From Pseudonocardia kunmingensis (GTDB taxonomy: Bacteria > Actinomycetota > Actinomycetes > Mycobacteriales > Pseudonocardiaceae), in the NCBI RefSeq assembly GCF_006716445.1, contig NZ_VFPA01000001.1, positions 3,100,001 to 3,164,000 on the forward strand: DNA of 64,000 nt. Direction: 5' to 3'. The position numbers and the translations under genes were made by a program. The stretch's first letter is position 1; every line of letters begins with the position of its first letter. Below, one piece after another: positions 46,277-53,827 of this stretch. The notes beneath the pieces are model-generated. The model searched no databases, had not been told where the DNA came from, and was given only the letters and a program-made list of their open reading frames with translations.

Positions 46277-47078
46277 CGCGCCCGCCCGGCGCGGTGGGAC
46301 CCGTGCCCGCCCCGCGCCGCATCGGGCAGCCCATCAGCCGCTGCATCTGCTCCCGCAGCTCGGCCACCGTGGTGGCCTGCTCGGCCCAGGCGATCCGCAC
46401 GTCGTGGTCGCGCCCCGGAGCCTCCACGCGCAGGCGCAGCCCGTAGCGGTCGACGCCCAGCGGGCGCACGCGTGCCCCGCGCAGGTCGCGCAGCGCGGGC
46501 GGCAGGTGCCGCACCAGCACGTCGAGCACGTCCGGGTGCGCCTCCTCGAGGTGCGCGAGCCAGTGCCCCTCGTAGCAGCTGAAGGGGTCCGGCCAGGCGG
46601 CGGCGAGGTCGACGGGGGAGAGGGCCGCGCAGCCCTCGGCGTCCGACAGCACGGCGGAGCCGGGATCGAGGCGGACGAGCGTGGCGCCGTGACCGAGGTT
46701 CAGCAGGTCGGGGTGCGGGCGCACGTCCGCGACCTGCAGGGCGATCCGCCGGGCGATCTCGGGGCCCGGGATCCGCATCCGGCCGGTGATCCACAGCAGC
46801 CCTCGCACCGGCTCGCGGAGGTCGACCGGGGCGTGGTCGGCGACCTCGAGCATGGCCGAGAACTCCCCACCGGGGGCGGCGCGGATCGCGTCCAGCACCG
46901 GCTCGGCGTCGTCCAGGAGCAGCACGGCCGAGCCGTCGGCGCGGACGTGGTGCACGAGCGGCGTGGCCTGGGGAGCGCCGGTGCCGACGAGGCACGCGCT
47001 GCCGCCGCGCGCGGCAAGGCTGCGGGCGCGTTCCGCGGCGGTGGGGGCGGGCGGTCGTCGTGGCCGCGTGGATCCCAA
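46269..47078 (-). CDS. DUF2470 domain protein, heme-utilisation-like, under a predicted iron box
   Basis: 269 residues. The first part resembles the split-barrel flavin/heme-binding fold of HugZ-like proteins ('GGSACLVGTGAPQATPLVHH', 'VRGLLWITGRMRIPGPEIAR'); the C-terminal 100 residues are a DUF2470 domain ('WLAHLEEAHPDVLDVLVRHL', 'VRPLGVDRYGLRLRVE', 'ATTVAELREQMQRLMGCP'). The start is TTG 47078, with GGAGG 6 nt upstream. Between that and the divergent gene lies a DtxR/IdeR-type iron box, which supports a role in iron or heme metabolism. Confidence 0.8.
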   Translation of the reverse strand: MGSTRPRRPPAPTAAERARSLAARGGSACLVGTGAPQATPLVHHVRADGSAVLLLDDAEPVLDAIRAAPGGEFSAMLEVADHAPVDLREPVRGLLWITGRMRIPGPEIARRIALQVADVRPHPDLLNLGHGATLVRLDPGSAVLSDAEGCAALSPVDLAAAWPDPFSCYEGHWLAHLEEAHPDVLDVLVRHLPPALRDLRGARVRPLGVDRYGLRLRVEAPGRDHDVRIAWAEQATTVAELREQMQRLMGCPMRRGAGTGPTAPGGRAS

Positions 47079-47094
47079 CGGGCACCTCCGAGAC

Positions 47095-47113
47095 TTAGGT
47101 GAGCCTAAGCTAT
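47095..47113. promoter_or_regulatory. Predicted IdeR/DtxR iron box
   Basis: TTAGGTGAGCCTAAGCTAT matches the 19-bp IdeR/DtxR consensus TTAGGTTAGGCTAACCTAA at 14 or 15 positions. It lies 17 bp upstream of TTG 47078 and overlaps the probable promoter, so iron-loaded IdeR should repress the DUF2470 gene. Confidence 0.7.
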
Positions 47114-47179
47114 AGGGGCGGCGGAGCGCTGTCCAGGCCCTGAACGCACGGCCGCTGTCACGCTCTCGGAAGCCACCCG

Positions 47180-47185
47180 TAAGGT
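47180..47185 (+). promoter_or_regulatory. -10-like element of the gene at 47194
   Basis: TAAGGT ends 8 nt before GTG 47194 and 2 nt before GTG 47188; the usual spacing in this window favours 47194. Confidence 0.4.
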
Positions 47186-47193
47186 CTGTGACC

Positions 47194-48075
47194 GTGACGA
47201 CGGCGGCCGGCGCGGACCCCTGGGCCATCCCTCCGCTCTTCGCGCAGTTGGTCGACGACACGAGCCTGCTGCAGCCGAAGTCCGAGGCACTCGGGGTGGA
47301 TGCCGTCGTAGCCCGGTACCTCAGCGCCCGCGACGGGCGCTACGGCGGCCTCGTCGGGCAGCTCGTCTGCCCCGTCTCGCGGCTCCCGGCGCTGGTGCAG
47401 GAGCTCGCGCGGTCGGTTCCGTCACGTCCGGTCGACGTGTCGCTCGTCGTCGACACGGGGCTCGGCGCGGTGCCGAAGGCGCTGTCCACCGTGTTCTCCC
47501 GGTCGAGCCTGCTCACCCCGCGCACGGTCGAGACCGCCGCTCCGCCCGACGTCGACGGCGTCTGGCTGGAGCGCGTGTCGGAGTTCGTCCCCGAGGACGT
47601 CATGGCCGTCGTCGAGCCGCGCAGGCCTGCCTCCACGGGTCCGGACAGCACCGCGGAGTGGCTCGAGGCCGTGCGCCGCGTCGCCGCGCACGGATGCGCC
47701 CCCAAGCTGCGCTGCGGCGGCCCCCGTGCCTCCGACGTGCCCTCCGTGGTCGAGGTCGAGGAGTTCGTGCGCGTGGTCGTCGACGCCGGGCGCCCGTTCA
47801 CGACCCTAGGCCTGCGCCAGGTCGTCCGCCTCGACGACGGCGTGCGGCCCGTGCAGCACGGGATCCTCAACCTGCTCGTCGGGGTCGCGCGCGCGCTCGC
47901 GGGCGGCGACGTCCGGACGGCGCTCGAGAGCACCGACGGGTCCGCGCTCGCCCACGAGGTCGGCGAGTTCTCCGAGCGCGCCGTCAAGGGCGTCCGCGGG
48001 CTGCTCTCGCGCTGTGGCGCCGATCCCGAGCCGGTGCCGGCCACCCGCCTCGCCGACCTCGGCCTGCTCGCCTGA
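47194..48075 (+). CDS. Conserved actinobacterial hypothetical protein
   Basis: 293 residues, soluble, no signal peptide. Recognisable segments are 'LGVDAVVARYLSARDGRYGG', 'RPVDVSLVVDTGLGAVPKAL', 'KLRCGGPRASDVPSVVEVEE', 'TLGLRQVVRLDDGVRPVQHG' and 'HGILNLLVGVARALAGGD'. The pattern of alternating strands and helices suggests an alpha/beta barrel-like protein, but I recognise no named family and assign no function. GTG 47188 is an alternative start. It is divergent from the iron-box gene with 115 bp between starts. Confidence 0.75.
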   Translation: MTTAAGADPWAIPPLFAQLVDDTSLLQPKSEALGVDAVVARYLSARDGRYGGLVGQLVCPVSRLPALVQELARSVPSRPVDVSLVVDTGLGAVPKALSTVFSRSSLLTPRTVETAAPPDVDGVWLERVSEFVPEDVMAVVEPRRPASTGPDSTAEWLEAVRRVAAHGCAPKLRCGGPRASDVPSVVEVEEFVRVVVDAGRPFTTLGLRQVVRLDDGVRPVQHGILNLLVGVARALAGGDVRTALESTDGSALAHEVGEFSERAVKGVRGLLSRCGADPEPVPATRLADLGLLA

Positions 48076-48084
48076 CCCTTCCGG

Positions 48085-48639
48085 TCAGGTGGTGCCGAGC
48101 AGCTCGTCCCACGCCGCCCCGACCTGGGTGGCGCAGACCTCGGGGGAGAGCCCGCCGACGCCGGTGCCGAGGCCGGGCAGCGCGATCCTGCGCACGGCGT
48201 CGCGCACGCGGCGGCCGTCGGGCAGCGACCCGTCGCGCCACAGGCGTAGCACCGCGCCCGCGGCGGCCCGGGCGGCCGCGCCGTCGGCGGGAAGCCGCTC
48301 GCCGGGCTGCCGCATCGTGGGTGCGCTGACGAGCCAGGCCGGCCGGGGCGCACCCGTCGGCACGATGACGGCCTCGCCGACGGGGAGCTCGCCCCCGCGG
48401 TCGGCTCCCGAGGCCGCCCGCACCTGGCCGGAGATGCCGGGGAACCAGCGCGCGTACACGGCGTCGATGCCCCCGCCCATGAAGCCGAAGGAGTTGGCCG
48501 GGCTCACCACGGCGTCGGCGTCCACATCGGTGATCGAGCCCTCGTGCACGACGAGCCCGGGCCGGTCGGCGGCGATGGTGCGCCAGGCCCGGGCCATGGG
48601 GGCGTCCACGGCCACCAGCACCAGCGTCAGGTCGTCCAT
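48085..48639 (-). CDS. Macro domain (ADP-ribose-binding) protein
   Basis: 184 residues covering a single macro domain. 'VVHEGSITDVDADAVVSPAN', 'SFGFMGGGIDAVYARWFPGI' (Asn and Gly-rich loop that bind ADP-ribose), 'VGEAVIVPTGAPRPAWLVSA' and 'IALPGLGTGVGGLSPEVCAT' (second phosphate loop) are all present. Macro proteins bind or hydrolyse ADP-ribose derivatives, for example removing ADP-ribosyl marks. Its start is 23 bp from the divergent pheA start. Confidence 0.88.
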   Translation of the reverse strand: MDDLTLVLVAVDAPMARAWRTIAADRPGLVVHEGSITDVDADAVVSPANSFGFMGGGIDAVYARWFPGISGQVRAASGADRGGELPVGEAVIVPTGAPRPAWLVSAPTMRQPGERLPADGAAARAAAGAVLRLWRDGSLPDGRRVRDAVRRIALPGLGTGVGGLSPEVCATQVGAAWDELLGTT

Positions 48640-48645
48640 CCGCCC

Positions 48646-48655
48646 ACAGTAGGGT
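48646..48655. promoter_or_regulatory. Overlapping divergent -10 elements of macro gene and pheA
   Basis: ACAGTAGGGT reads as TACTGT on the minus strand (6 nt before ATG 48639) and as TAGGGT on the plus strand (48650-48655, 7 nt before GTG 48663). The hexamers share two bases, so polymerases cannot occupy both at once. Confidence 0.5.
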
Positions 48656-48662
48656 CACCGGC

Positions 48663-49607
48663 GTGTCCCGCCTCGCGTTCCTCGGGCCGCGCGCCACGTT
48701 CACCGAGCAGGCGTTGCGGTCGATGCCCGGGACCGCCGGAGCGGAGCTCGTGCCCTGCGCGGGTTCCCCCGCCGTGCTGGCCGCCGTCCGCGACGGCACG
48801 GCCGAGGCCGGCTGCGTCCCGATCGAGAACTCGGTGGAAGGCGCCGTGCCCGCAGTGCTCGACGGCCTCATCGCGGACCCGCCGCTGGTGATCGTGCGCG
48901 AGGCGCTGCTGCCGGTGCGGTTCGCCGTGCTGGTGCGGGCCGGCACCACCACGGCGGACGTGCGCACGGTCGCATCGCACCCGCACGCGATCGCCCAGAC
49001 GCGGGGCTTCATCGCGGCGCACCTCCCCGACGCCACGGTCGTGTCCTCCACGTCCACGGCGGAGGCTGCCGCGCAGGTCGCGCGCGGCGAGTTCGACGCG
49101 GCCGTCTCGGCGCCGCTGGCCGCCGAACAGCACGGCCTGGAGGTCCTGGTCGACGACATCGCCGACAACGCGGGCGCGGTCACCCGCTTCGCGCTCGTGG
49201 CCCGGCCCGGCCCGCCGCCGGAGCCCACCGGTCGCGACCGCACCTCGCTCGCCGCCACCACCCAGAACCGCCCCGGCGCACTGCTGGGCCTGCTCACCGA
49301 GCTCGCCGTGCGCGGCATCGACCTCACGCGGATCGAGTCCCGGCCGATCAAGGACCGACACGCCGAGTACTGGTTCCACCTCGACTGCACGGGCCACGTC
49401 GCCGAGCCGGCGATGGGAGAGGCCCTCGCGGCGCTGTACCGGCGCTGCGACCGCGTCCGCTTCCTCGGGTCCTACCCGCGCGCGGGCAACGGCGCGTCGC
49501 ATCCGGGTCCGGAGGTCCCGCCGTTGCCCATCGGCGGTTCGGACGCGGCGCAGTTCGCGGCGTCGCAGGAGTGGCTCGCCGGGCTGCGGGCCGGGAGCAC
49601 CGCATGA
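48663..49607 (+). CDS. pheA: Prephenate dehydratase
   Basis: 314 residues. The catalytic domain has 'FLGPRATFTEQALRSM', 'VPIENSVEGAVPAVLDGL', 'VASHPHAIAQTRGFI' and the catalytic Thr-Arg-Phe in 'NAGAVTRFALVARP'. An ACT regulatory domain follows: 'RPGALLGLLTELAVRGIDLT', 'RIESRPIKDRHAEYWFHLDC'. It converts prephenate to phenylpyruvate in phenylalanine synthesis and is probably feedback-inhibited through the ACT domain. The stop overlaps the next gene (ATGA). Confidence 0.94.
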   Translation: MSRLAFLGPRATFTEQALRSMPGTAGAELVPCAGSPAVLAAVRDGTAEAGCVPIENSVEGAVPAVLDGLIADPPLVIVREALLPVRFAVLVRAGTTTADVRTVASHPHAIAQTRGFIAAHLPDATVVSSTSTAEAAAQVARGEFDAAVSAPLAAEQHGLEVLVDDIADNAGAVTRFALVARPGPPPEPTGRDRTSLAATTQNRPGALLGLLTELAVRGIDLTRIESRPIKDRHAEYWFHLDCTGHVAEPAMGEALAALYRRCDRVRFLGSYPRAGNGASHPGPEVPPLPIGGSDAAQFAASQEWLAGLRAGSTA

Positions 49608-50239
49608 CGGGCGGCCCTCGTCTGGTGATGGTGCGGCACGGGCAGACGGAGGCGAACGCCCGGCACGTCCTCGACACCCGCCCGCCGGGCGCCCCGTTGA
49701 ACGAGCTCGGCCTGGCCCAGGCCGCGGCGCTCGGCGACCGGCTGGCCGGGTTCCCGGTCACGGCCGTGCACGCCTCGGTGGCCACGCGGGCGCGACAGAC
49801 GGCGGAACCGGTCGCCGCCGCCCACGGGCTCGAGGTCGGGGTCGTCGAGGGCGTGCACGAGGTGTTCTGCGGCGAGCTCGAGGGCCGGTCCGGTGAGGAC
49901 GCCCTGGAGCGGTTCCTGGCCGTCTACGAGGCCTGGTGGACCGGTGACCTCGACGCCCGGCTCCCCGGCGGCGAGTCGGCGCACGACGTCCGGGAGCGGT
50001 TCCTGCCCGCGGTCGACGCGATCCTCGACGGCGCGACCGGCGACGTCGTGCTCGCCAGCCACGGCGCGGCGATCCGCCTCGCGGCCGCCGCGCTGCTCGG
50101 CGACACGGCGGAGACGCTGTACGTCCCCAACACCGGGCTCGTCGTCCTGCGCCCCGACGGCGCCGGCTGGGCACTGGAGCACTGGGACAGCGCGGTGCCG
50201 CAGCCCGGTGACGTGACCGCGGGCGGCACGCCGGCCTGA
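49604..50239 (+). CDS. Histidine phosphatase (phosphoglycerate-mutase-like)
   Basis: 211 residues. The phospho-His lies in 'LVMVRHGQTEANARHVLDTR' (RHG), the second Arg in 'ASVATRARQTAEPVAA', the acid Glu in 'VHEVFCGELEGRSG' and the second His in 'DVVLASHGAAIRLAAAALLG'. It is a broad-specificity phosphatase of the GpmB/CobC type. Coupling to pheA by a 4-bp overlap is common in actinobacteria (mycobacterial pheA-gpm2 arrangement), though its substrate is unsettled. Confidence 0.9.
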   Translation: MTGGPRLVMVRHGQTEANARHVLDTRPPGAPLNELGLAQAAALGDRLAGFPVTAVHASVATRARQTAEPVAAAHGLEVGVVEGVHEVFCGELEGRSGEDALERFLAVYEAWWTGDLDARLPGGESAHDVRERFLPAVDAILDGATGDVVLASHGAAIRLAAAALLGDTAETLYVPNTGLVVLRPDGAGWALEHWDSAVPQPGDVTAGGTPA

Positions 50240-50247
50240 GCCGGGCG

Positions 50248-50592
50248 TCAGCCCCAGCCGAGCTCGTGCAGGGTCTCCTCGTCGATGCCGAAGTGGTGGG
50301 CGACCTCGTGCACCACGGTGACCGCCACCTCCTGCACGACGTCGTCCTCGTCCGCGCAGATGTCGAGGATGGCGTCCTGGTAGATCGTGATGCGGTCCGG
50401 CAGCACCCCGCCGTAGGACGAGGAGCGTTCGGTGAGCGCCACGCCCTCGTAGAGGCCCAGCAGGTCGGGCTCGGTCTCGTGGCGGTCGGCCACGAGCACC
50501 ACGACGTTGTCCATCGCCGCGGTGAGCTCGGGCGGGATCGTGTCGAGCGCGTCGGAGACGAGCTCCTCGAACCGCCGTCGCGTCATGTCCAT
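50248..50592 (-). CDS. Metallopeptidase-like protein (HExxH, zincin family 1)
   Basis: 114 residues. The zinc motif is HEVAHHFGID (HExxHxxGxx[D/H]) near the C-terminus; 'RRRFEELVSDALDTIPPELT' and 'ELGW' at the end are family marks. It is cytoplasmic, of a widely conserved actinobacterial family without known substrate. ATG 50592 is listed, but ATG 50586 is 7 nt from a CACGCT hexamer and may be the true leaderless start. It is convergent with the phosphatase gene, and its end is 8 bp away. Confidence 0.87.
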   Translation of the reverse strand: MDMTRRRFEELVSDALDTIPPELTAAMDNVVVLVADRHETEPDLLGLYEGVALTERSSSYGGVLPDRITIYQDAILDICADEDDVVQEVAVTVVHEVAHHFGIDEETLHELGWG

Positions 50593-50644
50593 CAGCGTGC
50601 CCGGACGGGCTCCGCCGCGGTGTCCCCGGTCGCGGCGGTTCGGG

Positions 50645-52060
50645 TCACGGGGTCTCGGGCGAGGCGGGCAGCAGCGTGGGCTCGGCGGAGGGCTCGGGCT
50701 CCGAGGTGGGCGCAGGCGTGGTCGTCGGCGCGCCGGTCGGGGTCGTGTCCTCGTCGTCGGCGGGCGGGGGGTCCTCCGCGTCCGGCTCCGTGGTGGGCGC
50801 CGGGGGCTCCTCCGCGGGCGGGCCGTCCGTGGGCGGGACCGGCGTGGAGTCGGACGGCGCCGGGACGCCGGGCTCCGGGGTGTTCGACGCCGGCGGGGCG
50901 GGCGTGTCGCCCACGACCACGTCGCCGCGCACCGGGCCGGTGACGGGCGCGAACCCGCTGCGGTCGGGCAGCAGCGCGGCGAGGTTGCAGTTCACCTTGC
51001 GGGTGCCGGCGTTCCAGGACTCCTCCGTGAGGTTGTCCCAGTAGACGGTGAGCTCCTTCTGCGCGATCACCTCGGCGCCGCCCGCGTACTCGTTGGCGAC
51101 GTCCACGCAGGCCGACTGCAGGTAGGCGTCCTGGTCACCGACCGCGGGGAAGCCCTCGGAGAACTTCTCCGACAGGTCCACGATGCCCACGGTCTCGACC
51201 GCGTGCACCCCGCTGCAGTCGACCGGGTCGCCGATGGTGCGGCCGTCGATGGCCAGGCACGTGCCCGGCTCGTGCACGGAGGCCTGGTCGCTCTCGGCGA
51301 CCTTCCCCGCGAGCGGGTAGAGCGCACCGGACCGCGACGCGCTCTGCAACCCGCACCGCAGCTGGCGGTCGCCCTCGGCCCACTTCGCGGGCGACGGCTT
51401 GAGCGCGCCGATGCGGTAGCGGCCGTCGGGGTCGAACTGGCCGCCCAGGTAGTCCTTGACCACCGGCTCGCACCGCTCGTTGACGAGCTGCCGCCACTGC
51501 CGGTCGTCGGGCAGCGTGGCCTGGTCGGTGAGCGTGACGGAACCGGCCTGCTCGAACAGGTGCGGCTGGCTGCAGTCGACGACCGCGGTGTCGGCCGCGT
51601 CCGGCCGGCTCCACATGAGGCACGTTCCCGGTGTGGCCGGCGGGGCGGGGACCTCCCGGACCTCCGGCTCGTCGATCGCCGCGGGCAGCGCCGCGAACGA
51701 CCCGAGCACCGGGACGGTGGCGCCTGCGAACGAGTCGAGCGTGGCGACGCCGAGCATCGTCAGCGACCCCACGAGGACCCCGAGCACCATGCGCCGGACC
51801 AGCCGCGGCTCCGGCGCGCGCGGGGCCGGCGGCGGGGGGCTGGTCGGGGCCGTCGGGACCGGGACGCTGTGGCGTCCGGTACGCGCTGCGGGGCCGAAAG
51901 CGGCCGCGCGTGCGGCGTCGAGCCGGGGGCCGTGGGCGCCGGCTCGGGCAGCGGCCGGGACGACGACGGTCTGCGCGTCCCCTGCGCTCCGCGGGGCGTT
52001 GCCGCGCGGGCCGGGCCTGCCGGGTGCGGTGAGGGTTCGGTCCATGTCGGGCGTCATCAT
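50645..52060 (-). CDS. Septum formation family protein (secreted/membrane-anchored)
   Basis: 471 residues from ATG 52060, which has GGAGG with 7-nt spacing. About 95 cytoplasmic Pro/Ala-rich residues precede one membrane helix ('MVLGVLVGSLTMLGVATLDS'). The outer part carries Cys-paired repeats of the Septum_form domain: 'GTCLMWSRPDAADTAVVDCS', 'ERCEPVVKDYLGG', 'LRCGLQSASRSGALYPLAGK', 'GTCLAIDGRTIGDPVDCSGV'. The C-terminal 100 residues are Pro/Thr/Glu-rich. It is named for a Mycobacterium/Streptomyces septation gene family; direct function is not established. Confidence 0.82.
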   Translation of the reverse strand: MMTPDMDRTLTAPGRPGPRGNAPRSAGDAQTVVVPAAARAGAHGPRLDAARAAAFGPAARTGRHSVPVPTAPTSPPPPAPRAPEPRLVRRMVLGVLVGSLTMLGVATLDSFAGATVPVLGSFAALPAAIDEPEVREVPAPPATPGTCLMWSRPDAADTAVVDCSQPHLFEQAGSVTLTDQATLPDDRQWRQLVNERCEPVVKDYLGGQFDPDGRYRIGALKPSPAKWAEGDRQLRCGLQSASRSGALYPLAGKVAESDQASVHEPGTCLAIDGRTIGDPVDCSGVHAVETVGIVDLSEKFSEGFPAVGDQDAYLQSACVDVANEYAGGAEVIAQKELTVYWDNLTEESWNAGTRKVNCNLAALLPDRSGFAPVTGPVRGDVVVGDTPAPPASNTPEPGVPAPSDSTPVPPTDGPPAEEPPAPTTEPDAEDPPPADDEDTTPTGAPTTTPAPTSEPEPSAEPTLLPASPETP

Positions 52061-52280
52061 GCCGTTACCTCCGGTCACGTCCAGAGGCGCGGTCGGGATC
52101 GCGCGACCATCGGTCGTCGGCGTGCTGCGAACGTCAACGCGCGCCGGTCGACCGGAGGCTGCACAGCGGTTCGGCGCGCGGGAAGGACCTGTGAGCGGCC
52201 GGGGGGCACGGACGGGTGGTGTGCCCGCCGGGCCGGGGGACCCGCGCCGGTCGGCCGCCGCGCCGCGCGGTCCGGGCCGC

Positions 52281-52286
52281 TACGGT
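52281..52286 (+). promoter_or_regulatory. -10-like element of the DUF350 gene
   Basis: TACGGT ends 5 nt before ATG 52292 and 44 nt before GTG 52331. Confidence 0.35.
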
Positions 52287-52330
52287 CCGCGATGGACTCC
52301 CCGCACCCCGAGCCAGCCCTGGAGGTTGTC

Positions 52331-52777
52331 GTGACGGCCCAGATCAGCCCGGGCTTCCTCGGGGTGCTCGGCACCGGGATCGGCGCGATCCTGCTCTACG
52401 CGGTGGCCGGGGTGCTGCTGATGCTGCTCGGCTTCTACGCCGTGGACGTGACGACGCCGGGCAAGCTGAACCGGATGGTCCGCGCCGGGCTGCCGGGCGC
52501 CGTCCTGGTCACCGCGGCCGGCATGGTGAGCATGGCGTTCATCGTCGTCGTCGCGGTCTACCGCTCGACAGGGGGCCTGCTCGAGGGTCTGCTGGGGGCG
52601 CTGGTCTTCGGCCTGGTCGGGATCCTGGCGCAGGTGGGCGGTGTGCGGCTGCTGGAGTGGGTCACGGGGATCGACATCGGCGCCGTGCTGGCCGCCGAGC
52701 GGCTGCAGCCCCAGGCGTTCGTGGTGGCGGCCGCGCACGTCGCCCTCGGCCTCGTGGTGGCCGTCGCCATCCTCTGA
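52331..52777 (+). CDS. DUF350 family membrane protein
   Basis: 148 residues with four membrane helices: 'GAILLYAVAGVLLMLLGFYA', 'GAVLVTAAGMVSMAFIVVVA', 'GALVFGLVGILAQVGGVRLL', 'AFVVAAAHVALGLVVAVAIL'. 'DVTTPGKLNRMV' is the cytoplasmic loop typical of DUF350 (YjfL-like) proteins. Function is unknown. GTG 52331 has GGAGG 5 nt upstream; ATG 52292, placed for leaderless translation, would add 13 residues. It is divergent from the septum gene. Confidence 0.82.
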   Translation: MTAQISPGFLGVLGTGIGAILLYAVAGVLLMLLGFYAVDVTTPGKLNRMVRAGLPGAVLVTAAGMVSMAFIVVVAVYRSTGGLLEGLLGALVFGLVGILAQVGGVRLLEWVTGIDIGAVLAAERLQPQAFVVAAAHVALGLVVAVAIL

Positions 52778-52780
52778 CCC

Positions 52781-52862
52781 GCGAGTCCCCCGCCCCGACA
52801 GCGCGAGTCTCCCGTTCGAGCAGCGCGAGTCTCCCGTCCTGACAGGGCGAGTCTCCCGTTCA
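52781..52862. repeat. 22-bp tandem repeat, four units, between convergent genes
   Basis: GCGAGT begins at 52781, 52803, 52825 and 52847, an exact 22-bp period. Units follow GCGAGTCTCCCGTTC with variable ends. The tract fills the whole gap between the DUF350 stop and the endonuclease stop. It is not a CRISPR: there are no spacers. Confidence 0.85.
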
Positions 52863-53504
52863 GGCCGTGCCGCGCACCTCGTCGGCCAACGAGCGGTCCA
52901 GCGCCACGCGCACGAGCGCCGCGGCCACCGGTGCGAGTGCCGGTCCCGGCGCGAGGCGGGCCAGCTCCCGCGCGTCGGCCGGCAGCCCGACGCGCCGGGC
53001 GCCGTCGAGCGCCTTCCGGTCGATCGCGGGCCGCAACGATGGCCACACGTCCTGGACCTCCCGGCAGAAGATGTCCGCCCCCACCGGCCCCAGCCGTGGG
53101 AAGGCGGTGAGGGCCTCGCGGACCCGGGTGGCGTCGCCCTCGGCCCGGTCGCGCAGGCGCCGCAGGTCGTCGCCGTACTCGCGGTGCAGCAGGTCGGCGC
53201 CCTCGCCGAGCGCGGTGGCGGTGCTCTCGTCGTAGCGCTTGTAGCTCGCGCGTCCCAGTGGGTCGACCCGGTCCTGCCAGGACGCGGCCCGCATCTTCGC
53301 CGGCGTCCCCATCCCCGCGTCGGCGAGCGCGCGAGCGGCGTCCACGGCGATGTCGGCTCTGATCCGCGTCGAGAGCAGCACCGACAGCACCAGCAGGCGG
53401 TAGAGCGGCGCGGGCGTGTCCTTCAGCCCGATCCCGGCCTGCTCGGCGTAGGTCGTGCCGGCGCGGTCGAGCAGGGCGCGCAGGATCTTCCGGTCGTCGG
53501 CCAT
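52860..53504 (-). CDS. Endonuclease III-like (HhH-GPD superfamily) protein
   Basis: 214 residues. 'LYRLLVLSVLLSTRIRADIA' corresponds to the LLSAQTTD region of Nth, and 'FPRLGPVGADIFCREVQDVW' to the helix-hairpin-helix, but the catalytic Lys (LPGVGRKTA in Nth) is absent; the conserved Asp is in 'RPAIDRKALDG'. No C-terminal Fe-S cluster Cys are seen. It may be a monofunctional glycosylase or a non-catalytic DNA-binding relative. ATG 53504 is 6 nt from TACGCC on the coding strand. Confidence 0.75.
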   Translation of the reverse strand: MADDRKILRALLDRAGTTYAEQAGIGLKDTPAPLYRLLVLSVLLSTRIRADIAVDAARALADAGMGTPAKMRAASWQDRVDPLGRASYKRYDESTATALGEGADLLHREYGDDLRRLRDRAEGDATRVREALTAFPRLGPVGADIFCREVQDVWPSLRPAIDRKALDGARRVGLPADARELARLAPGPALAPVAAALVRVALDRSLADEVRGTA

Positions 53505-53532
53505 GGCCCGGGCGTACCCGCTCGCGCTTGAC

Positions 53533-53560
53533 CTACGCTGGCCTACGCAACTGCTACGCT
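53533..53560. promoter_or_regulatory. Promoter and CTACGC iterons of the toxin-antitoxin operon
   Basis: CTACGCT/CTACGCA occurs at 53533, 53543 and 53554, spacings of 10 and 11 bp (one helical turn). The last copy contains TACGCT, a -10-like element 6 nt before ATG 53567; TTGACC lies at 53528. These are likely antitoxin operator half-sites overlapping the promoter. Confidence 0.5.
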
Positions 53561-53566
53561 CGGAGC

Positions 53567-53827
53567 ATGTCCTTGGTTCCCTCGCGTGAGCTCCGCAACG
53601 ACACAGCCGGCGTCCTGAGGCGTGTCGAAGCCGGCGAGCGTGTGACGGTCACGGTCAACGGGAGGCCGGTGGCCGAGCTCGTCCCGGTCCAGCGGGCCCG
53701 CCGGACGTGGATCGGCCGGGAGGCACTCGTGGCCCGCCTGCGCCGGGCCCAGGCCGATCCGGGGCTCCGGGAGGACCTCGCCCGGCTCGCGGGTGACACG
53801 ACCGACGATCTTGGGCCGATCCGGTGA
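53567..53827 (+). CDS. Phd/YefM-type antitoxin
   Basis: 86 residues. The N-terminal DNA-binding domain reads 'SRELRNDTAGVLRRVEAGER', 'VTVTVNGRPVAELVPV', typical of Phd/YefM. The C-terminal half ('RRTWIGREALVARLRRAQAD') is probably disordered until bound to the toxin. ATG 53567 is chosen over an upstream start because it fits the leaderless spacing and the family start. Its stop overlaps the toxin start (GTGA). It should bind its own promoter at the CTACGC repeats. Confidence 0.87.
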   Translation: MSLVPSRELRNDTAGVLRRVEAGERVTVTVNGRPVAELVPVQRARRTWIGREALVARLRRAQADPGLREDLARLAGDTTDDLGPIR

